This document shows positions 1-11,700 of a stretch of 64,000 nucleotides of DNA, piece by piece. The position numbers and the translations under genes were made by a program. Below the pieces are notes generated by a model, which made no database searches, was not told the origin of the DNA, and saw only the letters and a program-made list of their open reading frames with translations. Source of the stretch: Lytechinus pictus (taxonomy: Eukaryota; Echinodermata; Echinoidea; Temnopleuroida; Toxopneustidae); the NCBI RefSeq assembly GCF_037042905.1, contig NW_026974141.1:5138001-5202000 (forward strand), written 5' to 3'. Numbering within the stretch: position 1 is the first letter of the stretch; each line of letters opens with the position of its first letter.

Positions 1-1432
1 CCTGGGTTGAATATAGATGAGTTTTGGTCGTCGGACGTTAGTAATCGGTGCTGATATCTGTCGGTAATCAAGGTCCTCCACCCCCCCCCCCCCCCCACTG
101 GAAAAGGCCTAGCTATGTCTAAGTTTCAGGAATTATGTCCACATAACCAGAGGAATGTGTAAGCAGGGGCTTACACATTCCTCTGGTTATTACCACCCCC
201 ATTTCTATCCTATGTACCCGATCCCTTCGTCCGCCTATCTTTTTCTAATTTCAATTCTGTCAACCTTCTGACATTCCTGCCAGTGAGTGAGTGATTTTCC
301 CCATATCTAGTGATATATCATGTTACTGTCGCATATATTTTCATGTTCATATTTATTTTTTTTATGAGTGAATGGATGCATTTATATTTGTTTTTAACTG
401 TGTATATGGAAATAAAACAAATGCAAATCAATACATGAATATAACTAATTTCAATGTCAAATACCTCTTTTATAACGTCTCCAAATGAGCAGAATTGGGA
501 ACATAATGTAACACATTCAAAGAGGAATAAAAGAAGTATTTTAATATAAACATTGTAATTACCACTTGAATAGAAATCCCGGATAAAAATATATCGATCA
601 CGATCCAATACATTTCATTTCTGGAATGATATACCAAAAAAGAATTAATTTCGACAATAAAGTGCAATCGCCCGATAGCAAATATCAGTAGTAGCAAGAT
701 CCCAACTGTTTTATTAGGCACCCCCTAAGTAACCTTTCCCACCTTCAGTGCCACTTTATTAATCTAAAATAATTATTTAGAGGGGTCCACACAATACAAC
801 CACTACTTTTTAGTGGATCCCTCCATTTTTCAGAGTTTTATTTTATAATGTTTATGATATTTTGCTTATATGTAATACTCTTTGTTTTATTTTTACTTAT
901 AGATAAATATCATATATTGTACATGCCTCAATTTATTTTGTCTGTATAAGTTCATTGTAATTATTTCGACCAAATTACTTTGTTCTGTTGAAAATGAAAT
1001 GAAATAAATTGAAATTGAAAATTGACCGACACATCCAAACATGTATGGGTGGGCTGTAAAATGCAGGGCAACGAGGACTGCGAGGCGCCAAAATATCCTC
1101 GTGTATTGGTAATTTTATGACCGAATGTATAATTTCTGCACTTCCACATCATGTAAAAAGGCTAAATAATTATTGGAAAAAAAATGTTTGCTCGCTTCGC
1201 TCGCTCTAAAATTAAAGACTGTAAAGTTGATATTCGGGCAATGATTTAGCCCCCCTTGAAAAAATTGTGCCTATACGTCCATGCCTATTACCCCCCCCCC
1301 CCCCACCGTGCTCATCCTTGTCGTTTGCCCCCCCCCCCCTGACGTAATATGCCAGGTACGCCACTGGGCGTAGGCATACCACCTTGGTATGAGGTAGATT
1401 TTGGAAGCATAATTTTGATCAGAAAAACTTAC
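1..1432. other. Non-coding left edge, intron of the ankyrin/ZU5 gene
   Basis: No further exon of the minus-strand ankyrin/ZU5 gene was found here. The ZU5 exon ends in phase 1 with a good donor, so this stretch should be the start of its next intron. It holds poly-C tracts (about 79-97, 1291-1304, 1327-1339), the hairpin at 143-190, and transposon debris at about 1180-1380. The debris includes a TCGCTTCGCTCGC motif and a GTACGCCACTG terminus like those of the hAT elements elsewhere in the window. Confidence 0.5.
143..190. repeat. Perfect 22-bp inverted repeat (hairpin)
   Basis: Two perfectly complementary 22-nt arms (143-164 and 169-190) are separated by 4 nt, and the arms begin ATAACCAGAGGAATGTGTAA. 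The hairpin lies in non-coding sequence downstream of the ZU5 exon, just after a poly-C tract (about 79-97). It may be the core of a small foldback element; no target duplication was identified. Confidence 0.7.
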
Positions 1433-1765
1433 CGGTCACTGAATCCCATTCATAGCAGACGATATCTGGTTGTATTTGATCTGGGTTGGTGACGGAGAAA
1501 CAATGTGGAATTCTGATCATCACGGGTTTATTGAAGATCATATCTCCAGGATCACACTTGATACCACAGCATGCCAATGATTCATCTTCCTGAACATCCA
1601 GACATGAAGGGTGTTCTAAAAGGGTTACGGTGATCCGACGTGAGTGATCCTGATGAATGGCATCTGGAGGTATGATCACTGATACGCCATGATCGTCTAG
1701 TGCTGTTTCCAAAGTGTCATCAGCTCCGAACTCAACAGACTTTATTGACGGCGCGGGTCCAATTT
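1433..1765 (-). CDS. ZU5-domain exon of the ankyrin/ZU5 gene
   Basis: This 333-nt exon is flanked on the minus strand by acceptor TTTTACATCAG and donor GTAAGT. It enters and leaves in phase 1. The translation is one ZU5 domain: GVSVIIPPDAI matches the conserved strand and turn, then a Cys-containing segment, and FNKPVMIRIPHC matches the ZU5 signature (K/Q-P-V-x-x-x-x-P-H-C). ZU5 occurs in ankyrins, UNC5 netrin receptors, PIDD and ZO-1. It usually precedes a UPA and/or death domain, which would lie beyond the left edge. The ankyrin-plus-ZU5 architecture is common among predicted echinoderm proteins and suggests a cytoplasmic scaffold or adaptor. Joining to the upstream 35-nt exon is inferred from matching phases. 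Confidence 0.88.
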
Positions 1766-3173
1766 CTGATGTAAAATATAAGCAAAGTAATGAATAGACA
1801 AGAAAATTTTGACTGATTATACACATTGTAACAACATTGAGAAGGGCCAGGACAGCTTCATGATGTTTTTTTTTTTTTTTTTAACCGTATAAAAATCACA
1901 ATAAAATACATTGCACACGATATGAGATTAAATATAAATGTATAAACATGCACATAAAATATACGGATGGATCACTCTATTCAGAGCCATTGATATAATG
2001 GGTCTGTTCTTCCTAAAGGTCCAGTTTGATGTGTGGGTGTGCGAAGGGGGTGGTAATCGATATGAGTATGTGGCGTGCACAAACAATCCATCTGATTTCA
2101 ATGTAGTTCTTTCATTTCTTCCTTCTTTTTCCCCCTCCTTTTTCATCAGAAGCTGATAAGGGCCGTTATAACCTCGGGAAAGCTGTGTATCTTTATATAA
2201 ATATTTCATAGGGTTATATTCTAGAACCATAATGGGGGAAAATGTCAAATCAAAAATCAATTCCCAAAACGAATTTTCATGTTTTGACCAGGATATTTGC
2301 ATTTAAGAAAATGGCGGCCAAATGGACACTTTTCAAGCATCAATGTCTGCAGTATTCTCTTTTAATTCTAGTTGCGAGATGCGGGGCCCCACTGTTTTGA
2401 ATACATACCGTATGTATCATACAAGCTATATATTAAGATTTCATGAATATCCATAAATTTTTAATTTATTCACGTGCAATATTTATTCAAAGCGGTGATA
2501 TTATTGACATTATTTCGCTCTTATTTTTCGTTTTTTTGTCACATCTCTTTTTACTTTAAATATACAGCGCGTCCCAAAAAAACGTCCCTCTGACATCGGG
2601 CTGAATTAAATCCAAGATGTGGTAGTATTCTCAATCAAATGTACAGGAGTAGAAAGCTTATGATCTAACTTCTATGAAAATTTCATTGGTCTCGCTTCAG
2701 CGGTTTTGAATACACACCCTATTACGTTACAGTGGTGCATTTCAGCCCATTCCAAGTTCGCAACATTGCTGTATTTCTGCATTGTCTTTAGCATGTTAAC
2801 CCCTACCATCCAAACTCTTAGTAGGGACATTTTCCTGATCTATCCAGACTCATCAAATTATAAACTTGAGCATCTGCAGAAGGGTAAGAACCATCAAGAA
2901 TTAAGGTTTTTTTATGATTTTTCCTTTTTGTAACAAAATACATTTTGTTCTTCATTTTCTCCCTTTGCTCTGTTTCAAAAAGTGCAATAAACAAGTTGTA
3001 CTTCAATCTTCATCTTTGTACACTCTCGTTTTATTATCACGATTGAGCAATCCAGATTTCCATGCATTATCGATCAAATATTTAAATCAAATAAAATTGA
3101 AAAGATGATTATTAATACAACGATTAATTTTATTTTTTTCACGGAAAAAACACGCTTTTTAAAGACCTCTTAC
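1766..3173. other. Intron between microexon and ZU5 exon
   Basis: AT-rich non-coding sequence with no supported coding region. At about 2570-2710 there is a transposon-like end (GCGTCCCAAAAAAACGTCCC followed by TCTGACATC), whose family was not identified. A poly-T run lies near 1866-1882. Confidence 0.5.
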
Positions 3174-3208
3174 CTCGGTATGATTTGATGTTCTCCGGTG
3201 AAGTAAAT
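3174..3208 (-). CDS. 35-nt microexon linking ankyrin repeats to ZU5
   Basis: On the minus strand this segment has a strong acceptor (TATTACTTTCAG) and a strong donor (GAG then GTAAGAGG). At 35 nt it needs a phase-2 upstream exon and leaves phase 1. The exon at 7277-7434 ends in phase 2 and the ZU5 exon begins in phase 1, so the three join without a frameshift. The linker reads R-FTSPENIKSYR-E, a short polar hinge between the last ankyrin unit and ZU5. The exon is too short to be found by ORF length; the evidence is splice sites plus exact phase bridging. Transcript data would confirm it. Confidence 0.72.
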
Positions 3209-3259
3209 CTGAAAGTAATAAAAATGGTTTGTTTGTCTGTAGTAGATACTCTATAATAT

Positions 3260-4060
3260 AAGTTTGTTTGCAAAAGGGATTAGATCCACTTTAGACCATT
3301 CCAAGAAAGTCAAGCTTTTTTATTCTCTCATATTACAATATTCTTATGCAAAACTCAATTGTCATGATATACTCCCCTACTACGTGAACATAAAATTGGA
3401 TATAAAAGAAATCTACCTTTCTTCATATTTTTTAATATTATTAAAAAAAATTACTATTATGGTTCTAGCCCCTTTGCAAACAAACTGAAAATGATCTAAC
3501 CCTTTCTTAAGCAAAGAAGTTTTCTTTTACATTCTTAACTTTTTGATGGAAATTTTAACTTTTCTTTCGGCATCATAAGAACGACTAAATCTACAAATTA
3601 GGACAAAAAAATATAATGTTATGAAAAATTGATCTAACCCCTATTGCAAATGTGCTCATCAGAAGAGTTTGTTGTCATAAGGGGTTAGATCCAGTTTAGA
3701 CCACTCTGAAAAATCTTTTTTTATCCTCCAATGTTTCAATATTGTCACGTGAAATTGAATTTGCATGATATCCTTCCATATAAACATAAAATTTGGTATT
3801 AAAAAAACCTGCCTGTCTTCATTTTTTTTAAATTTCTTTCCAAAAATTACCTTTGTGGATCTTTCCCTTTTGCAAACAAACGGAAACGAATCTAACCCCT
3901 TTTGAAAAGAGAAGAGATTTTTCTTTGCCATTTTTGTTCACTTTTTTATGGCAAATTCAAATTTTCTTTGATATCAACCAAAAGAGCTAATAAAAATCTA
4001 TACACTGGGACAACAAAATCATATTTGATTAAAAAATGGATCTAACCACTTTTGAAAATG
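3260..4060. repeat. Diverged tandem duplication, unit about 405 bp
   Basis: Two diverged copies of a block lie head to tail. Both contain TTAGATCC(A)(C/G)TTTAGACCA near their starts (about 3280 and 3685) and TTTGCAAACAAAC followed by ATCTAACCCCTTT further on. A partial third copy appears near 4030. The sequence is intronic and no coding was found. Confidence 0.65.
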
Positions 4061-4124
4061 AGCTCTTTTATAATTTTTAGGATTTTACCGAGACGAATCA
4101 TAATGGAAACATCAGCGTATTGTG

Positions 4125-4372
4125 CAGGGGCGGATCCAGCTTTTTATAAAGGGGGGGGTTGGGTGGTATGCGACCGAGTCCAAGCGAGCGGAGCGAGCCA
4201 GGGGGGAGGGTGTGGGAGGGGGGTGTCCCCCCTCCCACAGTAGGGAAAATTTTTGAAAATCTCTGTGTGAAAATGGCGTTTTCTTGCATCTAAAAAAGAT
4301 AAGATTTATAAGATTTTTTTTTTTTGGGGGGGGGTTGCAACCCCCCCAACCCCCCCTCTAGATCCGCTTCTG
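4125..4372. mobile_element. Short hAT-like non-autonomous element (MITE)
   Basis: The ends are CAGGGGCGGATCC and GGATC-like TAGATCCGCTTCTG in inverted orientation. Internal G/C-rich hairpins include GTGGGAGGGGGGTGTCCCCC and a poly-G/poly-C pair near 4326-4355. CAGGGGCGGAT-type termini recur at 20334. No clean 8-bp target duplication was found. A GT microsatellite follows at about 4373-4394. Confidence 0.55.
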
Positions 4373-4709
4373 TTGTGTGTGTGTGTGTGTGTGTTAAACC
4401 GCATCTTAAGGATGGAATATGCATAAAATGTAAGGATATGACCTTTGTAAATCATATAGCTTTCTGATATTCGATTCCTTAATGTTAAGAAGCGCGTTCA
4501 CGTCCCAATTTTTTACATTAAAGTAGAACTATATTGAAAATCGTAAAAATGGAGAATCATATATCAAATTAAAGGAGAAAATAAGGAGAACACGATGGTG
4601 TAAATCATTTATCATGGAGACCGATGGAACTCAGTTAATTGATAGTTTAAAGTTCTCTCTCTGAATGCTTCAAACACGCAGAATTACGTCCGCGAAATTG
4701 GGGATTTTT

Positions 4710-6537
4710 TTATGACGTCACTTTCTGTACGAGAGGCGTGATTGGCCCTCCAACGTGAAGCTCCACTTGCATGCAAAACCTGTTGCGAGGGTACGTTTTC
4801 TCCACATTGTCACTGAATACTTCGATCCCGAAATGAAAGAAAACCCAGAATTTTATCTAGATTTGGATTTTCAAATTGATGATTATGAAGATGAAGAGAA
4901 TGATGATGAAGTTTCTAGCTCTAGAAAAACAAAGTGACGTGGATAGAGGTATACATTAGGGGAATTACGCCGGTGATTATGAGTCGGACAATTCAACTTG
5001 CATGCCGATTCGCTACCAACACATGCAGCTGATAGCTTTTCCGCGGGTCAAATCCATGAAAATGAATTCCATCACGACCACATCCAGACAGAGTCTCTTT
5101 CTTCTATCAACAACATAATGAGAATGAAAATAATGATATAACTGTACTTACAAACAAGTGAATATATCCGAACCTAGGCTGAAGGTAAATCAACTCAAGG
5201 AATAACAGCAGACGATATGCACCGACGATGAATTTCACGTGGCTGGGAGATTGTCACTCGTTCTGTTAGATAACATTTATATCTCATTATTTTAACTAAA
5301 TTACGAAACTCTGAGAATTAGTTTTCTACATAAAAATTAAGTAACACCTGGTACTATTTTTTGAATTACGATAAAACCTTTTTGAAGCAAAGAAAATGAG
5401 GTAAATTAAAATTAGATATAAAAGATCATCCGCCTAGCTCGCATTCGATTGTAAACAATCAGCAAGGCGAGCACATATAGTTGGATAAAGCTACGCTCCA
5501 ACTCTATGGGCGAGCAAGCCACTGAACTGAAAAATACGTATTTTCAGTTAAGTGGAGCACGCTGGCCATGTGCTTTTGATTGTTTGTTTACAATCGCATG
5601 CGGCTAAGTGGATGATCCTTTATATCTTATTTTAATTTACCTCAATTTCTTTGCTTCAAAAATATTTTATCGTAATTAAAAAAATAGTACCAGGTGTTAC
5701 TTAATTTTTATGTAGAATTCTAATTCTCCGAGTTTCGTAATTTAGTCAAAATAATGAGATATAAATTTTATCTAACAGAACGAGTGAAAATCTATTCCAG
5801 CCACGTGAAATTCATCGTCGGTGCATATCGTCTGCTGCTATTCTTTGAGTTGATTTACCTTCAGCCTAGGTTCGGATATATTCACTTATTTGTAAGTAGG
5901 CCTACAGTTATTTTATTATTTTCCTTCTCATTATGTTGTTGATAGAGGAAAGAGACTCTGTCTGGATGTGGTCATGCTGCATGGAATTCATTTTCATGGA
6001 TTTGACCCGCGGTGCAGCTAGCAGCTGCATGCGTTGGTAGCGAATCGGCTTGCAAGTTGAATTGTCTTACTCATCATCACCGGCGTAATTCCCTTAATTT
6101 ACCAGCATCCACGTCACTTTGTTTTTCTAGAGTTAGAAACTTTATCATCATTCTCTTGTTTGTTTTGTTTGTTTTATTTCCGTATATAAAATAACAGATA
6201 CAAAGTACATACAAATACATATAACATGATATGATGAGGTCAATATTAAGATACAATAATAAAAGGTAAAAAATAAAGTAAATTATACGGCTGGTAGTCC
6301 ATATTCAGCTGCAATAATGCATTGCTGCTGGTCTTCCATGGAGCCAGTTTACTTCATCTTCATAATCATCAATTTGAAAATCCAAATCTAGATAAATTTC
6401 TGGGTTTTCTTTCATTTCATGATCGAATTATTCAGTGTCAGTGTGGAGAAAACGTACCCTCGCAACAGGTTTTGCATGCAAGTGGAGCTTGACGTGGGAG
6501 AGCCAATCACGCCTCTCGTACAGACAGTGACGTCATC
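4710..6537. repeat. 1.8-kb inverted duplication (palindrome) in an intron
   Basis: The outer ends are ATGACGTCAC at left and GTGACGTCAT at right, and the centre is the palindrome TACGTA at 5535-5540. Matching arm segments include CGTACGAGAGGCGTGATTGGC outside, GGTAAATCAACTCAA in the middle (5184 against the complement near 5850) and AAGTAACACCTGGTACTATT inside (about 5339 against the complement near 5690). The right arm is longer because about 195 bp (roughly 6158-6350) is inserted there. The arms are highly similar, so a transcript would fold into a long hairpin. The left arm has a 60-codon reading frame (4755-4937) with an acidic tail; it has no recognisable domain and is disrupted in the right arm. 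Confidence 0.85.
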
Positions 6538-7276
6538 AAATTCGAGTCAATTCAGAGACCGATGCGAGGCATATTTCGGAGAGGCATTTTAGCGCTTTTT
6601 AATCGGCGATTTCCACCTTATGTATTATTTTCGTTATTTTTGAATGACCTAATGGTAATCCTCACATCATTACCTTTCCACTGATATATAATAAGGCCAT
6701 ATTCATAATCAATATATTTCTCCTTTAAAAAAATCAATACCATGTCGACCGATAGAAGGTGAAAGGTATAAACAAAATTAATTGTCAGATTTGTCAGATT
6801 GTCAGATTATTCAAGTGCTAAAAAATCCACTGCACGGTTACAAGAGTGGAATAATAGGTCACACAAAAGACTCTCATTATTGAGCCTCCATCAAAGCTAT
6901 ACACGGGCTTCAATGTCTATACCTCTATGGCTCACTCAGGAATTTCAGTAGTACTTGTATAGGTCTCCGCACACCTTACGACCGGTTCGCGTTCCGATTT
7001 TGTAAAAGAGCACATGTTTATTTGCTATTCATCTGAAAATATTGAGGTTTAAATTAAATGTAAGAATACTAATATAACTATTTTTTATATTTGCAAGCAT
7101 TCACTTTCGAGTACAGGCCAAATTGGTTTCAAATCGTAGCCAATCTTGCGATTGCTATGACGTCATTATTACTAGATATTCAGTTCGCTGTTATTCTTTC
7201 ATCAAATTTTAATACGTTTTATTCCCAAACCGGGTCCCAGATCATTCGTAAGGTGTGCGGTGGCTGTAAGAATCAC

Positions 7277-7434
7277 CTCGATAAAATCATCTGTCTGACC
7301 ACCTCATCCTTGGCATACTGGATCGGTAAGTTGCCATCTGCATCCTCCACGTCTATCCTAGCTCCGTTCTCCAGGAGATAAAACACGAGGGCCATCTCAG
7401 GAGATAGTTTTCCATCGTAAAACTCATCCGAAAT
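7277..7434 (-). CDS. Terminal ankyrin exon of the ankyrin/ZU5 gene
   Basis: This 158-nt exon has an acceptor ending TTATGTGTTGCAG and a donor AG|GTGATT on the minus strand. It starts in phase 0 and ends in phase 2. The peptide begins ISDEFYDGKLSPEMALVFYL and continues as an ankyrin unit (LLENGARIDVEDADGNLPIQYA) ending VVRQMILSR. It follows directly from the 8123-8314 exon (phase 0 to 0), and its phase-2 end fits the 35-nt microexon. Without splicing the frame would stop at TGA right after the donor, which supports use of the GT. The role is to close the ankyrin solenoid before ZU5. Confidence 0.82.
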
Positions 7435-7855
7435 CTGCAACACATAAGTTTATGTGGCTAATAATGTATGCCAACTAATAGGACAGTAGCCCCTTTTCAA
7501 TACACCATACCTATGGGCGGGTCTCTGATTTTCAAAAGGGGAGGGGGTGTTTAGACAAGCAAAAAAATCAACGATGTTTACTCCAGAATGAAATTAATTT
7601 ATGACACGGAAATATCACAAGCAAAACAGGAGGTCTTCACTTATATTTGTCATGGCTCTGAAAAAAGGGGATTCCAGATGTGCCCCAGGATCCGCCACTA
7701 AGCATGCCCGAGGAAGAATGCACTTTAATTTGCTGATCTATTACGTTCGCGATCTAAAAACACTAATATTGAATATGTTGGTGGTTCGGAATATAGACCT
7801 TATGCGTTGACGTCATAGTGCCGCTATCTCACTTTGTCCACGTTGGTGATCTCCC

Positions 7856-8012
7856 GGGCTCCGTAACACAAACGTTTGCGATGGACTGCAAATATGAAAG
7901 AACCGCACCGATTGGTCCATGGTCAGTATTTTAAACCAAATGCGCGTGTAACATTGATATTGTAGGTCAGTTCATTCAGCGATTGATCGCTATTCTTTGT
8001 GTTACGGAGCCC
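7856..8012. repeat. Small element with 17-bp inverted ends
   Basis: GGGCTCCGTAACACAAA at 7856-7872 is exactly complementary to TTTGTGTTACGGAGCCC at 7996-8012. The 157-bp segment looks like a MITE or inverted-repeat relic in the intron between two ankyrin exons. No target duplication was determined. Confidence 0.6.
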
Positions 8013-8122
8013 AGCTGGCGCATCTCTGACAACTCCGCTTTCGGGTATGCCTATATCCTCTCAGGGAGGGCACTATAAGATTATAATATGATGACGTCAC
8101 ACGTCTTATATGTTGGTCTCAC

Positions 8123-8314
8123 CCTCTTTAGTGTGGCACTTCCTTCTACAGTTATCCCAGGCTTGTAACAGAGTTTGATGGCTTTGTGAAGACACGTCTG
8201 ACCGTCAGTAGACTGGGCATTGAGATCAGCTCCACTTGAAACTATCTTCTCAATGGAGAGTGTGTGACCGTGTTCTATGGCATGTTGTATATCGAGTACA
8301 TCAACATGGCTCAA
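8123..8314 (-). CDS. Second ankyrin exon of the ankyrin/ZU5 gene
   Basis: This 192-nt exon (64 codons, phase 0 to 0) has an acceptor ending CTTCCGTTGTAG and a donor AAGAGG|GTGAGA on the minus strand. The peptide begins LSHVDVLDIQHAIEHGHTLS and holds an ankyrin motif (GADLNAQSTDGQTCLHKAIK). It ends CYKPGITVEGSATLKR and then runs into ISDEF of the next exon. Upstream it joins the giant exon, whose last codons read NGRNTE. Some codons extend past the donor to an in-frame stop, so intron retention would truncate the protein. Confidence 0.85.
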
Positions 8315-8792
8315 CTACAACGGAAGAAGAAAGGTAACAGGTGAAATGCCATTACATTCTAATACATCATAAGCCCAAGCGGGATACTAATAAATTCTAG
8401 GATTCTACTTATGCAATTGTTCAATGCAAGAATCATGTAAGCAATATTCATTCATTAACTTTTGAATAAAATAGCATGGATATTTAACTATCGATGGGTC
8501 AGATGGCACGGTCGTGAATCATGCAATCAAAATTTGTGTGAAAGATTTGCGTAACTTGGGTGTAACATCCGTTGAGGGTGAATGCAAAATGTACAATTTT
8601 AAAAGTTGACATGTTTTGTATAGAACTTGTGAGGGCCAGGGTCTCTGGTGAATGACTAGGGACGAATGGTATCGTAATTGAAAATCTATGTTGAACTGAG
8701 TGAGAGAGATAGAAAGAGAGGTAAGTTAGATAGAGGGGGAGATATAGAGGGTATGCAGATAGGAAGTTGGAGAGAAAGTGATTTTAGTTTAC

Positions 8793-11700
8793 CTCTGTAT
8801 TGCGACCATTGGTGAGAAGATCAGTGATGTCTTTGTACCCAAGTAACTGGGACAGCTGTGGAGATGTCTGTCCGTGAATGTCTTCTATGTCTGGACGTGC
8901 CCCTCCCTTTAACAGAACTTTAACCATACAAAAGTGCCTATTTTGAACAGCAAAGTGTAATGCTGTCCAGCCACCATTATCTCGTTTATTCACGATAGCT
9001 CCTTCAGTAAGAAGGCATTCCACGACGAGAGTATGGCCCTTTTCTGCGGCAAAGTGTAAGGCGGTTCTGCCGTCAATGTTTGCTTTATTCACCTCCGCCC
9101 ATTGGTTGACGAAAGTCGCAATGCCAAAGTCACCTTTTCCGATAGCTTGGTTTAGAGGCGGGCCACTCGTAGTTGTATATTCATCTACATCCATTTGTTG
9201 GCGAATTAGATACTGTGTGACAGAAAGATGGCCTTTTGCAGCCGCATAGTGCAATGGTGTATTGCCACCATTACCACCTTTGTTTACTTCAGAACCATGG
9301 GTAGTCAGATACTTCGTTGTTTCAAGATGACCCCTGAAGGTTGCGACGTGTAAAGCGGTATCACTGTCCATATCTTCCTTATTCACATCGACCCCTTCCT
9401 TGATCAGATATTCAAGGATTTTAAGGTGACCTTGGAAAGCAGCACTGTGCAACGCTGTCCAACCGCTGTCGTTACTTTTATTTACATCAGCTCCTTGGTT
9501 GATCAGATGTTTGGTTACGTCGAGATTGCCATTCATAGCAGCATATTGTAATGCAGTTTTGCCTTCATTATCTCCCTTATTCACATCGGCTCTTTGACCT
9601 ATTAGATATCTGGTGACATGAATATGATTATTCTTAACTGCAAGGTGTAAAGCAGTTCGACCGTGAAGGTCTTCTTGCTTAACATCAGTTCCTTGAACTA
9701 TCAGAAATTCAACGACATCAAGAAACCCATACATGGCAGCATATTGTAATGCAGTGTGACCGTCATTATCTTCCTTATTTAACTCTGCTCCATGGATAAT
9801 CAGATATCTGATGAAATCAATATAGCCCTTCTTGGCAGCAAGATGTAATGAAGTCGACCCATGATTGTCTTGAATATTGATCCCGGCCCCTTGATGGGTC
9901 AGATAATCAGCGACATGTAGATGATTTGCTTGTGTAGCAACTTGTAACGAAGTCTGACCATCATTCTTTCTCTTATTCACATCTGCTCCTTGACCTATCA
10001 GGTATTTGATGACAGCGGGATAACCATTCTTAACAGCATTGTGTAATGCTGTCTCACCAGTATTGTTTGTTTTATTCACATCAGCTCCTTGGGAAATCAG
10101 ATATTTTGTAACATGGAGCCAGCCACGTTCAACAGCGCTGTGTAATGCCGCCCAACCCTTACTGTCACTATTATTGACACCAGCTCTATGTCTTATCAGA
10201 AACTCCATGAACCCAATATCACCATTCTCAGCAGCAATGTGTAATACAGTGCGGCCGTTATCTCCCTTATTCACATCGGCTCCTTCACCTACCAGATACT
10301 TAATTACGTCAGTAAAACTATTCTCAGCAGCATATTGAAGAGCAGTGTGGCCGTCTTTATCTCCTTTATTTATCTCTGCTCCTTGACCTATCAGATATTG
10401 AATAACATAAAGATAACCATACATGGCAGCATGTTGTAGGGCAGTGCGGCCTTCATTATCTTCCTTATTCACATTCGCTCCTTGATCTATCAGACATTGA
10501 ACAACGTCAAGAAACCCATACATGGCAGCGTGTTGTAGGGCAGTGTGGCCTTCATTATCTTCCTTTTTCATATCTGCTCCTTGATCTATCAGATATTGAA
10601 CAACATCAGGAAACCCATATAAGGCAGAATGGTGTAAGGCATTGCGCCCATCATTATCCCCCTTATTCAAATCGGCTCCTTGGGTGAGCAGATATTTGGT
10701 AGCATCAATATAGCCTTTCTTAGTAGCCAGATGTAACGCAGTCGACCCGCGTCCATCTTGAATATTCAGCCCGGCTCCCTGACTGATCAGATATTCAACG
10801 ACATGTAGATGATTTGCTTGTGTAGAAATGTGTAACGAGGTGCGACCGTCATTTCTCCTCTTATTTACATCAGCTCCTCCACTGATCAGATACTTGGCGA
10901 TATCAAGATCGCCATTTTTACAAGCAATGTGTAACGCAGTGGTAAAATCATTGTCTCTGCTATTTACCCCAGCGCCTTTGCTGATCAGATATTTGGTGAT
11001 ATCGAAGTTTCCCATCTCAGCAGCAAGATGCAGTGCTGTCGAACCATTGTTTTTACGCTTGTTCACATCAGCACCAATACTGATAAGGTGCTCTGTAAGA
11101 TCTATATCACCTTGTAGAGTGGCGGTATGCAATGGCGTCCTACCATCACTGTCACTTTTATCGACTTCAGCTCCTTGATGTATGAGATGTTCGGTGACAT
11201 CAAGACGATCATTCTCAGCAGCATAGTGTAATGCGGTTTGACCGTCATTATCTCCCTTATTCACATCGGCCCCTTGACTTATCATATATTTGATGACATG
11301 AACATGATTACTCTTAGCCGCAAGGTGTAATGCCGTGCGACCGTGAATATCTCCTTGATTAATATCAGTTCCTTGAACTATCAGAAATTCAACGACATCA
11401 AGAAACCCATACATGGCAGCATATTGTAATGCAGTGTGGCCGTCATTATCTTCCTTATTCAACTCTGCTCCTTGGGTGAGCAGATATTTGGTGAAATCAA
11501 TATAGCCCTTCTTGGCAGCAAGATGTAATATAGTCGACCCGCGTTCGTCTTGAATATTAAGCCCGGCTCCTTGACGGATCAGATATTTAGCGACATGTAG
11601 ATGTCTTGCTTGTGCAGCAACTTGTAACGAGGTCATACCGTCTTTTTTTCTCTTATCCACATTAGCACTTTGACTGATCAGATACTTGGCAATATCAAGA

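Noticed and set aside
4755-4937. Plus-strand 60-codon frame with an acidic tail in the palindrome arm
   Set aside because: No domain and no splice support; the copy in the other arm is disrupted by an insertion.
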